Shown here piece after piece: positions 51,511 through 59,919 of a DNA stretch of 64,000 nucleotides. A program made the translations under genes and the position numbers. Location of the stretch: positions 535,787 through 599,786 of the forward strand of contig NZ_JACBFP010000001.1 in the NCBI RefSeq assembly GCF_021401085.1, given 5' to 3'. How positions within the stretch are numbered: the stretch's first letter is position 1; each line of letters begins with the position of its first letter. The notes under the pieces are model-generated. The model made no database searches, was not told where the DNA came from, and worked only from the letters and a program-made list of their open reading frames with translations. This stretch comes from Chryseobacterium sp. R2A-55 (GTDB lineage Bacteria; Bacteroidota; Bacteroidia; Flavobacteriales; Weeksellaceae).

Positions 51511-52281
51511 TTAGTATAATTGGTCAATAGTATCCGCGTCTAAATACTCAGATTTCTTTGTTTTGGTTTTCTCGAAGGCTTTGTCCAGATCCTCCTGGAG
51601 GAATTCGTCGCCTTTAAGCACCAAATCTACCAGATCCATGCTTTCTATCACGAAATTCTGGAAACTTGGTTTCTTAAACGCCTTAAGTGCAGTAATATTG
51701 TCGAACTTCATGATCTGCTCTGTAGTTTCCGGTAAAAGCTCATCCTGCTCATTATATACAGAAAGCACTATTTTCGAATCATTAAAGTAGGAATCGGTCT
51801 TATAAAAAGTCTTGAGGTAAATCGGTATAAAGGAGGCCATCCAGCCATTGAGGTGAATCACATCCGGAACCCAGTTGAGCTTTTTAATGGTCTCTATCAC
51901 TCCTCTTGCAAAGAAAATAGCACGCTCATTATTGTCATCAAAAGGAACTCCCTGTTCATCAACATAGTATTGTTTCCTTTTGAAATACTCCTCATTATCA
52001 ATGAAATATACCTGAAGCCGCTCGCCGGGAAGGGAGGCCACTTTTATGATTAAGGGCTGATCCAGATCATTAATGATAATGTTCATCCCAGAGAGCCGAA
52101 TTACTTCGTGCAGCTGAAACTTCCTTTCACTTATTTGACCAAATCTCGGCATAAAAACCCGCACGTCATTTCCCTCCTGATGCATTCTTAGTGCCATCTT
52201 ACTGACCATTGTCGCCATATTGCTGTCTTCCTGATACGGAAACATTTCGGTGGTGACATATAAAATCTTTTGGTTCGGCAT
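51511..52281 (-). CDS. Half-length glycogen/starch synthase-like protein
   Basis: 256-aa protein from the ATG at 52281 (MPNQKILYVTTEMFPYQEDS). It matches only the N-terminal GT5 domain of glycogen synthase (~480 aa): ILYVTTEMFPY, NDVRVFMPRFG, PDVIHLNGWMASFIPIYLKT. The ADP-glucose-binding motif KTGGL is replaced by EDSNMAT, and the GT1 C-terminal domain is absent. It is likely not a glycogen synthase; the conserved place before DUF4270 suggests a fixed but unknown role. Its -7 box may be TAATTTTG at 52324-52331 on the minus strand. Confidence 0.85.
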   Translation of the reverse strand: MPNQKILYVTTEMFPYQEDSNMATMVSKMALRMHQEGNDVRVFMPRFGQISERKFQLHEVIRLSGMNIIINDLDQPLIIKVASLPGERLQVYFIDNEEYFKRKQYYVDEQGVPFDDNNERAIFFARGVIETIKKLNWVPDVIHLNGWMASFIPIYLKTFYKTDSYFNDSKIVLSVYNEQDELLPETTEQIMKFDNITALKAFKKPSFQNFVIESMDLVDLVLKGDEFLQEDLDKAFEKTKTKKSEYLDADTIDQLY

Positions 52282-52489
52282 AAATACTTTCTTCTTGATT
52301 AATACACAGTATATACTGCTTTGCAAAATTACAAAATTTTATCCTAATTTCCCTTAATTAACATTTTTTAATAAACAGCAAATGGGATGAACAACCCTAT
52401 TTTGTACCATAGACCGGGAGCAAAAAGTCAGTTTTGCCAACCCGGAACGCACCATCGTCAGGAATTGTTAAAGATTTCTTAAAATTTTC

Positions 52490-52520
52490 TTTGTGAATTC
52501 GTTAATTGGCTTTAATTTTG
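52490..52520 (+). promoter_or_regulatory. Promoter of the unknown lipoprotein gene
   Basis: TTTG (52490-52493), 19-base spacer, TAATTTTG (52513-52520): an exact match to the Bacteroidota -33/-7 promoter. The ATG of the lipoprotein gene at 52535 leaves a very short leader. Confidence 0.8.
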
Positions 52521-52534
52521 CATCAACATTTACA

Positions 52535-53110
52535 ATGAAAAAAATCTATTTTCTGGCCTTTTCATTAGTTGCTCTATTTGCCCTGAAAAGCTGCGTACCG
52601 GGGAAAACCCAATCCGCGGCATCCTCCGGTGACCCTAAAATCCAGAAAATTCTTTATTTCAACCCAGAGATTTTCCCGGAAATAGAGGAAATCAAGGATC
52701 CCACCTACTCCGCTTTCTATTCCGCCGTTTCAGACAGACTGTCCCGTTTCCGCAATTACAGGATGCTGCGTGTGGATTCAAACCTGCCATTTGACTCTGC
52801 AGATTCGAAGCTGATCAAAGAGTTTTGCGAAAACAATAATGCGCAGTTTGCAGTCATTCCAAAAGTGAAATATTTCAAAGTCGGATTGGGAACATACATT
52901 TTTTCCAACCAGGTCGTGGTGAGCCTCAAGATTTACGATGCCGACGGCAATTTCATTACCGAAACCGATTACGATACCTACAAAAAGAACGCAAGACTGC
53001 TTGGTTCAGCCGAAAACTCCATAAAAATAGGTACCGTGGGAGCGATGAAGAAACTTGGCAAAAACTTGCGAACCGCCAGAAAAGACTGGCAAACTCCTGT
53101 TGAAAATTAA
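52535..53110 (+). CDS. Unknown lipoprotein
   Basis: 191-aa lipoprotein from ATG 52535 (MKKIYFLAFSLVALFALKSC, Cys20). The body contains IQKILYFNPEIFPEIEEIKD, LSRFRNYRMLRVDSN and QVVVSLKIYDADGNFITETDYD, suggesting an alpha/beta domain. I do not recognise the family. The start codon was chosen because it gives a full signal and follows the promoter; a start 14 codons earlier overlaps the -7 box. It is convergent with nothing and precedes mgtE by ~90 bases with its own promoter between them. Confidence 0.7.
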   Translation: MKKIYFLAFSLVALFALKSCVPGKTQSAASSGDPKIQKILYFNPEIFPEIEEIKDPTYSAFYSAVSDRLSRFRNYRMLRVDSNLPFDSADSKLIKEFCENNNAQFAVIPKVKYFKVGLGTYIFSNQVVVSLKIYDADGNFITETDYDTYKKNARLLGSAENSIKIGTVGAMKKLGKNLRTARKDWQTPVEN

Positions 53111-53142
53111 CGAAACTTTACATTCAATCTTACACCGATTTA

Positions 53143-53174
53143 TTCGGAAAATCTAAGTTTTTGACTTAATTTTG
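53143..53174 (+). promoter_or_regulatory. Promoter of mgtE
   Basis: TTCG (53143-53146), 20 bases, then TAATTTTG (53167-53174); the -7 box is exact and the -33 box is off by one base. The GTG start at 53197 follows 22 bases later. Confidence 0.6.
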
Positions 53175-53196
53175 CCATTCTGAAAAAAATGGAATT

Positions 53197-54516
53197 GTGG
53201 ATAACCAGGAACTCATCTTTAATCCAGCCGATATTGCCGAAACCCTCAGCGAACTTCACGCTGATGAAAGGCTGTTGGCATTCCTGAAAGTCCCGAAACA
53301 ATACAAAGCTGAAGTTTTTTCGCATCTGGATCCGGATTTCCAGGAAGAAACCATTCGAAGCATAGGCAGTGAAGAGGTTTCAGAAATCCTGAACGCAATG
53401 ACGCCTGACGACCGAACTGCACTGTTCGAAGATTTCCCCGATGAACTCATCAAATATTCCATCAACCACCTAAATCCACAGGAAAGAAGGATCGCACTGA
53501 AACTCCTGGGATACCGCGAAGATTCCATCGCCCGTCTGATGACGCCTTATTACATCCAGATCCGTAAAGAATGGACGGTAAAAAGATGTTTCGAACAGAT
53601 AAAACGGGTAGGGAAAAAGGTGGAAACCATGAACCATCTTTATGTGGTGGACGAAAGGAACCGATTGATAGACGACATCGCAATCGGTTCACTGCTTCTG
53701 GCCGAAGAAGACACACTGGTCTCGGAGATTACCGACAACCATTTTGTGGCCATCACCACCACTACTTCCAAAGAAGATGCGGTACCCTATTTTGAGAAAT
53801 ATGACCGCGCCGCTTTACCGATCGTTACAGAAAACGGGGTTTTGGTAGGCATTGTAACGGTGGATGATATCATTGACCAAATTGAAGAGCAAAACACCGA
53901 AGACATCCAAAAGTTCGGGGGTTTGGAAGCTCTCGATTTACCTTATACCCAAACTTCCTGGACGGAGATGATCCGAAAAAGGGCAACCTGGCTGATCATT
54001 CTTTTTATTTCTGAAATGCTCACCGCTTCCGCGATGGGTTATTTCGAGCACGAAATTGAAAAAGCAGTGGTTCTGGCACTTTTCGTGCCGTTAATTATTT
54101 CAAGCGGGGGAAATTCCGGTTCCCAGGCAGCTACCCTCATTATCCGTGCTATGGCGCTTCAGGAAATCACCCTGAAAGACTGGTGGTATGTGATGCGGAA
54201 AGAAATCATTTCCGGACTTTGCCTTGGCGGAATTCTTGGATTGATCGGTTTTTTCCGGATCATGCTCTGGCAAAAAGCGGGATTCTTCCATTATGGCGAC
54301 CACTGGGTTTTCATCGGTTTGAGTGTGGGCGTTTCCCTGGTAGCGATTGTTTTGTGGGGAACTTTAACCGGATCCATGATCCCATTTATCTTAAAAAGAA
54401 TGAAACTCGATCCGGCCACCTCCTCCGCGCCATTTGTGGCTACTCTGGTAGATGTTACCGGTTTGATCATCTATTTCACCGTTGCCGGACTTTTCCTCAC
54501 CGGAAGATTGCTATAA
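53197..54516 (+). CDS. mgtE: Magnesium transporter MgtE
   Basis: Homodimeric magnesium channel of the inner membrane. The 439-aa protein starts at GTG ([17 protein letters not shown]). It has an N-terminal magnesium-sensing domain (residues ~10-125), two CBS domains (about 130-255, [14 protein letters not shown] and [20 protein letters not shown]) and five C-terminal membrane helices including [20 protein letters not shown], the family signature. No MgtE-linked riboswitch was seen upstream. Confidence 0.95.
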   Translation: MDNQELIFNPADIAETLSELHADERLLAFLKVPKQYKAEVFSHLDPDFQEETIRSIGSEEVSEILNAMTPDDRTALFEDFPDELIKYSINHLNPQERRIALKLLGYREDSIARLMTPYYIQIRKEWTVKRCFEQIKRVGKKVETMNHLYVVDERNRLIDDIAIGSLLLAEEDTLVSEITDNHFVAITTTTSKEDAVPYFEKYDRAALPIVTENGVLVGIVTVDDIIDQIEEQNTEDIQKFGGLEALDLPYTQTSWTEMIRKRATWLIILFISEMLTASAMGYFEHEIEKAVVLALFVPLIISSGGNSGSQAATLIIRAMALQEITLKDWWYVMRKEIISGLCLGGILGLIGFFRIMLWQKAGFFHYGDHWVFIGLSVGVSLVAIVLWGTLTGSMIPFILKRMKLDPATSSAPFVATLVDVTGLIIYFTVAGLFLTGRLL

Positions 54517-54737
54517 AATTAATGGGGAAAATGTTGCAGCTGTTTCGCATCGGTGTATTTCTTTTGCATCGGATAGTGATCATGCAGTTGTCCAGCTTGA
54601 AGTTCTGCCAGAATTCGCAAGCTTTACCTGCCAATAGCGCATCATTGAGGCCCCTCATGAGCTTTCTGTAGCATCCCGAGTTTCCGGCGGCAGAAACCGC
54701 ATCCGCGGGTGTGGCTTCCCTTGCGGTTTTCAATATT

Positions 54738-55406
54738 TTATTTCCAGTTATATTCAACAGGGAAACCCATTAAAGATTTTAGAAACTCAACAGGATCTTT
54801 GAGATTCTCTTTGATCATAACATATTTAAATTTATATGGAATTTTATTACTGAGAGGCTCAAAATCCTTTAAGGTCTTCGCTTTACCTTCAAAATAATAA
54901 CTTATGCCCATTCTTTTATATATTTCTGGTTGATCCTTATATGGGTCAAGATTGCTCAACAAAACACTAATCTTCGGTTCTTTTTTTTGCAGATCTTTAT
55001 AATATTCTGAAATTTCCTTTTTATATAAAATTGAATCTTTTACTGCCATGCAAAAAAATCTTCCAAATTTTAGATCCTGCTTTTGTGCCAAATTCAAGGA
55101 GTCATTTTTAATCAATTTATTATAAGTGTCTATCATGCCCTTTAAGTCATTATCTATCTGCAACAATGCTAATTTCTGTCTTAACAAAGTAATATTATTA
55201 GGTTTGTTTATCAATAGGCTATCCAAATATATCTTTGCTGAATCATAGTTTATTTTAAAGTTTTCAGCATTCTTATCTTCGATTGCAGCAAGTGTTTTAT
55301 CGTAATAAGCAAAGTATTTTTCATGATAAGCAGATAGTTTCTTATTATCATTTTGCCCTTTGCAGGAGAAGAATAAAATTAATATTATTAATGATAATTT
55401 ATTCAT
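54738..55406 (-). CDS. Unknown TPR-like lipoprotein
   Basis: 222-aa lipoprotein: signal MNKLSLIILILFFSC with Cys15. The rest is Lys/Tyr/Asn-rich and helical, with two to three weak TPR-like units (YYDKTLAAIEDKNAENF, IYLDSLLINKPNNITLLRQK, IDTYNKLIKNDSLNLAQK). No known family is evident. A/T content is higher than in core neighbours, which suits an accessory gene. The sequence just upstream on the same strand (55445-55531) looks like the end of another protein, so it may be the survivor of a larger locus. Confidence 0.75.
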   Translation of the reverse strand: MNKLSLIILILFFSCKGQNDNKKLSAYHEKYFAYYDKTLAAIEDKNAENFKINYDSAKIYLDSLLINKPNNITLLRQKLALLQIDNDLKGMIDTYNKLIKNDSLNLAQKQDLKFGRFFCMAVKDSILYKKEISEYYKDLQKKEPKISVLLSNLDPYKDQPEIYKRMGISYYFEGKAKTLKDFEPLSNKIPYKFKYVMIKENLKDPVEFLKSLMGFPVEYNWK

Positions 55407-55859
55407 TGCTATTCTTAATCTGTAACGTATAATATCCCCTATTTTCAGTCCCTACAACTTTTATCTAAATACCAATTGTCTTTATACTTTTTAAAATATT
55501 CTTTCTTTAAGTCTTTAAGATTATTAGATGATCAGAGTTTTAAAAATGAATACTGACATTTGCGCGAAAGGCTTTTATTGAGTAATGATAAAGAAAGTGT
55601 TTTAGCGGTGGCTAAAAATGAGAGGCAACATTCTGATGCTACAGAAATTATTTGAGACCCAATGTATTTGGAATTTTTAGGTTTAAAACGTGAAAAAAGG
55701 CGGGAAGTTCTAGTTTTATAAATAAGGATTGATATTTTTATTGAAAATAAATTTTTTGAAATGAAAACCCAACAGTACAGCTGTAAATTTTCATTCAGTT
55801 AACATATCCTTACAACGCATTCCCTTATTTTCCGGAAGCGTATTCCGAAATAAAGAAGG
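55407..55859. other. Intergenic region with two gene remnants
   Basis: 453 bases. Contains a possible C-terminal remnant on the minus strand (55445-55531: NNLKDLKKEYFKKYKDNWY, then LDKSCRD and stop) and the DUF1016 fragment on the plus strand. The rest (about 55722-55859) shows nothing recognisable. Confidence 0.6.
55560..55721 (+). pseudogene. Fragment of a DUF1016/PDDEXK (YhcG-type) nuclease gene
   Basis: The frame reads LRERLLLSNDKESVLAVAKN, ERQHSDATEII, TGA, then DPMYLEFLGLKREKRREVLVL and stop. This is the conserved N-terminal-to-middle block of the DUF1016 family (ERLLLSxDKExVLAVA ... DPMYLEFLGL). The in-frame TGA, the lost N-terminus and the loss of similarity after LKRE make it a relic. 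The nuclease domain proper is gone. Confidence 0.75.
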
Positions 55860-56572
55860 TTACGGATTCGTGGAGAAAATAGAACCGTTGGCGATCAGCG
55901 CTCTTCTGTTCATTTTCAGGATGTCCCTGACCCATTCTGCAAAATCTTCTGGCTGCAGTACTTTGTCCGGGTTGCCATCGGTAAGACCACCCTGAATGGA
56001 CATGTCTGAAGCAATCGTACTTGGAGTAAGCGTAATCACACGGATGTTCTGTTTTCTCCATTCTGCCATCATCGACTGCGATAAAGAAACAACGGCCGCT
56101 TTTGACGCAGCGTATGCCGACATGTTCGGTCCGCCTTTTAAACCTGCTGTTGATGCTACATTCACGATATCGCCCTGCCCTTTTTTTTCAGGAAAGGATA
56201 TACAGCTTTGGATGCATAATACACCCCAAAAAGATTGGTTTTAATCACCTGCTCCCAGGTTTCTGAAGGCATTTCCTCAAGAGTTCCGAAGTTTCCGATT
56301 CCCGCATTGTTGATTAAGATATCTACTCCGCCAAGCTCTTTTACCAAAGCTTCAATGCCGGTTTTCACCGCAGACTCGTCATCAATACTGAACACTGCCA
56401 AAGAAGCTTTAACGCCCAGATTCTTAATTTCTTCAACTGTATTTCTTAAATTTCCCTCATTCCTTCCGGTAATCCCAATATTGACTCCTTCATTTGCTAA
56501 AGCTAAAGCCACGGCTTTTCCCAGACCTCTTCCTCCACCTGTAATGATGGCATTTTTTCCTTTTAAATTCAT
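55860..56572 (-). pseudogene. SDR oxidoreductase (FabG-like) split by a frameshift
   Basis: The 5' part (56572 to 56162) reads MNLKGKNAIITGGGRGLGKA with NAD motif TGGGRGLG and the NNAG block, ending KKKGRAIS. The 3' part, in another frame (to 55860), reads VNVASTAGLKGGPN, the catalytic SAYAASKAAVVSL (Y-x3-K), and ends NGSIFSTNP. One base missing from the A8 run (plus-strand T8 at about 56181-56188) explains the shift: adding one A joins LKKKGQGDIVNVASTAG. The restored protein would be ~237 aa, normal for a 3-ketoacyl reductase. It is either a true lesion or a homopolymer sequencing error. Confidence 0.85.
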
Positions 56573-57003
56573 ATCAGTTCTTTTTATTAAGATACAAATT
56601 TACGAAATACATTTTTTGAAAGCGGCTGTTACAACATAAATCCTGATGTGATTTAAAAGCATAAGTACCTGCAGTATTTACGATGCATCGATTATTTAAT
56701 TTCTGTGAGTTCGTAAACACTTAAGAAATAAAAGATCGGATTATGGGAAACCGTAAGGTCATGCGGCTTAAGTTTTCTATTTTTGACCAATGATTTTTTA
56801 GAAGTTCATTAACGCAGCGCTGAGATGAACGGATGAATGCCCCACATCTTTGCCGGGCATTTTTCAATTGGTTTTCATTCACTCTTGAAGAAGATTGCCG
56901 GAAGTTTCAAGAATCACAAATACCCATCTTACATCAGAGCACCGGAACTAAAAAAAACATTCTGAAAAATTCAGAATGTTTTTAAATGAAAAAGCTTACA
57001 TGG
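56573..57003. other. Intergenic region, no gene seen
   Basis: 431 bases between the broken SDR and the two-repeat protein. No ORF with coding character. TAAATTTG at 56595-56602 on the minus strand could be the SDR promoter's -7 box; a terminator is at 56955-56982. Confidence 0.6.
56955..56982 (-). terminator. Terminator of the two-repeat protein gene
   Basis: AAAACATTCTGA / TCAGAATGTTTT perfect stem with loop AAAAAT, T-run following on the minus strand. Confidence 0.85.
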
Positions 57004-57675
57004 TTACTCTCTTGATTCGTAATATTCAATGCTGGGTTTACTGATGACTCCGGCTTCTTTCATCCTTTCTTTCAATACCAAAGAATTCATAAAGGCTTTC
57101 GCTTTCTCCATATCCGTAATATCGCAGACAACCTGTACCATTGAAGGATCATCAATATTCCTTGCTAAAACCACATCGATTAATCCGGCGCTGTCGCGCA
57201 TTGGTTTCCCTTTGTCGAACCCAACAATCCAGGCATCAAAATCTTTAACTTTATGGGTCATAACTACCCATTTTGTTTCTTTAGAATTGGGATTAAACCG
57301 CACTACCTGATAAAATTCAGCCTTCGGATTAGTGACACCTCTCATTTTAATTCTTTCCAGAAATGCAGGATCTTTCATGGATGCTCTGGCTTTTTCTACA
57401 TCGCTCACAGTAGCCACATTCATCATTTTATGAGGTTGCCCCACCTGTGAACTAATTACAATGTTTTGAATTCCATTTTGTTTGCGTAATAAGGAATCCT
57501 TCATGAAAAGTGGTTTCCAGACATTAAAATCTTTAACATGAAATGTAGTTTCTACAATTTTGTCCAGCGACATATTCATCTCTTGGTTCTGTGCAAAACT
57601 GTTGCTGAAGGGAATCATCAAAAACAGCAGAAAGGCGTGTCTCAACGGATTGAGCATGGTTTTTAAAATTTTCAT
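57004..57675 (-). CDS. Exported protein with two ferredoxin-like repeats
   Basis: 223-aa protein. A signal peptide (about 1-29, ending SFAQ) is followed by two similar ~85-residue units: HVKDFNVWKPLFMKDS ... DVEKARASMKDPAFLERIKM and KVKDFDAWIVGFDKGKP ... DMEKAKAFMNSLVLKERMKE, each ending with a GV-x3-P-x2-E/Y motif. Each unit resembles a dimeric alpha/beta barrel (ABM-like) domain, so the pair may form one intramolecular dimer. The role is unknown. Start chosen for the signal; the ATG at codon 7 is an alternative. Confidence 0.8.
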   Translation of the reverse strand: MKILKTMLNPLRHAFLLFLMIPFSNSFAQNQEMNMSLDKIVETTFHVKDFNVWKPLFMKDSLLRKQNGIQNIVISSQVGQPHKMMNVATVSDVEKARASMKDPAFLERIKMRGVTNPKAEFYQVVRFNPNSKETKWVVMTHKVKDFDAWIVGFDKGKPMRDSAGLIDVVLARNIDDPSMVQVVCDITDMEKAKAFMNSLVLKERMKEAGVISKPSIEYYESRE

Positions 57676-57975
57676 GGTTGCGTTTTTTAGTTTTATTAAT
57701 TGATTACATCATCGAATTCATAAAGTAAAGCTACAACATTTTACATCATTAATTAAAAATTAAATAATAAATTTTAGTTAAAATGAATGCTAAATTAATA
57801 ATAATCTCATAAAAACAGCATTGACGAAATGTGACATAAATATTAAAAACAGGAAGTAATTAAAAAAAGAAGCCTGCGTCTTGAAAACAGACTTCTTCAT
57901 TTTTTACTGTCTGATGAATTCGCCATCCATCTTAATCATCCCCCGCTGCCGCACGAATCCTTTCGTGTGGTCACA
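57676..57975. other. Intergenic region, no gene seen
   Basis: 300 bases, very A/T-rich. It holds a hairpin at 57867-57897 and no credible ORF. Confidence 0.6.
57867..57897 (-). terminator. Terminator downstream of the transposase-like gene
   Basis: AAGAAG-C-CTG / CAG-A-CTTCTT stem, run of T on the minus strand. Located ~80 bases past the transposase stop at 57976. Confidence 0.6.
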
Positions 57976-58542
57976 TTAAAAATCAAACATTCCAAATACT
58001 TCAATATCATCTAAAAGTCCTTTTTCATCAGCATCATCTCTTGCACTGCTGTAAACATATTCTTCTGCTTTGTACACCAAACCAGCTTCCACAGGGTTTT
58101 GGTGCACGTAATCTATTTTTTGTTTAATTACCTTGTTGCTCCACAGTTCGATCGGTTTATTATCATGTCGCCAAAACTGATAATGGGTTACGTTTGAACT
58201 TTTTGCTGCTTCTTTTCGAAAGAAATCCAATAGAAACTCTTTCCTGCTTTCTCTCGGATTTTCTTCAATGGCTTTAACAATAGCTCTACTGGTAAATCTT
58301 TTCAAATCACCAATTAGCAATTCAGGTTTTTGTCCTTTTATACTTCTAAAAACCAAATGAATATGGCTCGTCATGATGCACCATGCATGAATTTCTAAAC
58401 CTTTTTCTTTCTGGCAAAACCTCACACTTTCCAAAAATAAATCTTTATATTCATTCCGTGTAAACACATCAAGCCATCCCACCACAGCAAAACTGATAAA
58501 ATATAAACCTTCAGGGTTTAGAAATTTTTAATTTCTGCTCAT
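57976..58542 (-). pseudogene. REP-associated (Y1/HUH) transposase with a stop at codon 5
   Basis: Single-domain IS200-type HUH transposase of the REP-associated group. The body is intact: TSHIHLVFRS (HUH), KIDYVHQNPVEAGLV with the catalytic Tyr, and the GDLKRFTSRAIVKAI helix. Upstream of the first GTG the reading continues MSRN, TAA (58528-58530), KFLNPEGLYFISFAVVGWLD, where homologues read Y in place of the stop. So the ATG at 58542 would be the ancestral start and the gene carries a nonsense codon. Initiation at the GTG (58485) would drop the first strand of the catalytic fold. The neighbouring direct repeats could be its REP targets. Confidence 0.85.
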
Positions 58543-58618
58543 AAAAAGATCCAGTCTTGATCTATATCTTGCATTTTACATCAAATCAAAACCCCATGTC
58601 ACCTATCGAACCATAAGC

Positions 58619-58723
58619 GAACAAAACCCCCGACCTAGGAGATTTTTGCGTAAAAAAAAATTTCAATTATTTCCATCATGAATCGTCAACTAATAACTAA
58701 TAAAAATCCTCCCCGTTTGAGTG
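58619..58723. repeat. 105-bp direct repeat, copy 1
   Basis: Starts GAACAAAACCCCCGACCTAG, includes GCGTAAAAAAAAATTTCAAT and ends CCGTTTGAGTG. Three mismatches to copy 2, which begins 122 bases later. Confidence 0.92.
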
Positions 58724-58740
58724 ATAGCTTACGAGAACTT

Positions 58741-58845
58741 GAACAAAACCCCTGACCTAGGAGATTTTTGCGTAAAAAAAAATTTCAATTATTTCCATCA
58801 TGAATCGTCAACTAATAACTAATAAAAATCCCCCCTGTTTGAGTG
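58741..58845. repeat. 105-bp direct repeat, copy 2
   Basis: As copy 1, ending CTGTTTGAGTG. Its AAAAAATTTCAATTATTTC and CCCC-x-GTTTGAGTGG segments are repeated in inverse orientation at 58885-58928 (CCACCCGAGTTTGGGGG, GAAATAATTGAAATTTTTT), a stem that could form a long palindrome typical of REP-like mobile units. Confidence 0.92.
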
Positions 58846-59164
58846 GTGGCAACAAATCCAAAATAGCACGATAATCTTCCGATCCACCCGAGTTTGGGGG
58901 ATTTTCTTAGAAATAATTGAAATTTTTTAGCAAACCGACGAAGGAGGTTCGCCGATTCCAATAAAAATATAACAAGGATGAGGCAAAAAGATCCAGTCTT
59001 GACTTTTTTGTTACTTTTTGTGTCAAGACAAAAAGTATTAGAATCATCCAGTCTTGAATTTTTGGTTCTTTTGGTTCAAGCCAAAAGAACTAAGAAAAAA
59101 AAAATAAACAACTAACTAAACAACTTTTTTACCCTAAACAACCTAACCCTTAAAAATCAAAAAA

Positions 59165-59809
59165 ATGCCAAAAATCACAAACCTCACCAACTTTACCGGA
59201 ACAATAAACGGACTCGTTTACTACACAGTCAACGGCCAACAATTCATCCGCGCTGAAAAAGCAAAAACAAACAAGACGAAATCAAAAGAACTCCCCAAAA
59301 AACTCCTTCCGGGTATTGAGGCTTTACAGATAAGCAATGCACTCCATTCCATGAACCATCTTGTAAACGCCATGGAAAAAGAATTCCAGACTTTAAAAAC
59401 ACCTACACGGCCTCAACGCAAAAATGATCCGGCGATCAAAGAATTTCATGGAGCATCCTCAGGATCCGGCAGCACAGCAGCGACAACCGCTGAACTTGAA
59501 GAAAAGGAATCAGTGCGAGCTGACTTTCATACCGACAATGGGAAAAGCCCTGTCTTAGAAAATGCGATAAGAGATCATACTGAAATAAAATTCACAGTCA
59601 GGGGAGCAAAACCCGGACTGCACCTCATCATCTTACAGATCAATTACGAAACCGGAGACTTCCGGCGTAAAAAAAAACCGCGCTTGACGCAGCGCAGCGG
59701 ATCAGGAAAAACACCTGTACGGCCGAACAGGATATCCGGCCGGAAAAGGATTTACAGATCTACTGTTCCTGTATGGCGGGTATTTCCTGAAGGCGTTCCC
59801 TGTCAGTGA
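59165..59809 (+). CDS. Unknown protein, C-terminus possibly frameshifted
   Basis: 214 aa as read. The N-terminus MPKITNLTNFTGTINGLVYY with a G-x-I-x-G-x-x-YY pattern belongs to a recurrent but unnamed Bacteroidota family; the middle is Ser/Thr/Glu-rich. After an A9 run (59669-59677) the frame becomes unusually basic (RRKKKPRLTQRSGSGKTPVR). The frame reached by adding one A reads TALDAAQRIRKN, EQDIRPEKDLQIYCSC, MAGIS and stops at 59790, which looks more protein-like. The gene may therefore be truncated or mis-sequenced. Function unknown. The upstream A/T-rich gap has no clear promoter. Confidence 0.6.
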   Translation: MPKITNLTNFTGTINGLVYYTVNGQQFIRAEKAKTNKTKSKELPKKLLPGIEALQISNALHSMNHLVNAMEKEFQTLKTPTRPQRKNDPAIKEFHGASSGSGSTAATTAELEEKESVRADFHTDNGKSPVLENAIRDHTEIKFTVRGAKPGLHLIILQINYETGDFRRKKKPRLTQRSGSGKTPVRPNRISGRKRIYRSTVPVWRVFPEGVPCQ

Positions 59810-59919
59810 AAAAAAAAGACCAGGAATTCTGAGCTGAGATCGTAATTTAAAAAAATAGCACCGTTCAAGAAAGTGGAAAGTTTTCCACTTTATTTTTTCG
59901 GAGGAATGACTCCCTTTTA

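Larger units (their letters stand above)
58543..59164. other. Intergenic region with 105-bp direct repeats
   Basis: 622 bases between the transposase and the next gene; no credible ORF. It carries direct repeats at 58619 and 58741, an inverted arm near 58885-58928, and the phrase AAAAAGATCCAGTCTTGA twice (58543 and 58986). Confidence 0.75.

Noticed and set aside
53100..53196. Magnesium riboswitch upstream of mgtE
   Set aside because: The gap of 86 bases contains a promoter and a 22-base leader, too short for an M-box, and no M-box conserved segments were seen.
54497..54757. 86-codon minus-strand frame in the gap after mgtE
   Set aside because: It runs into mgtE and the next gene, lacks any recognisable domain and signal, and has odd Cys/Met composition.
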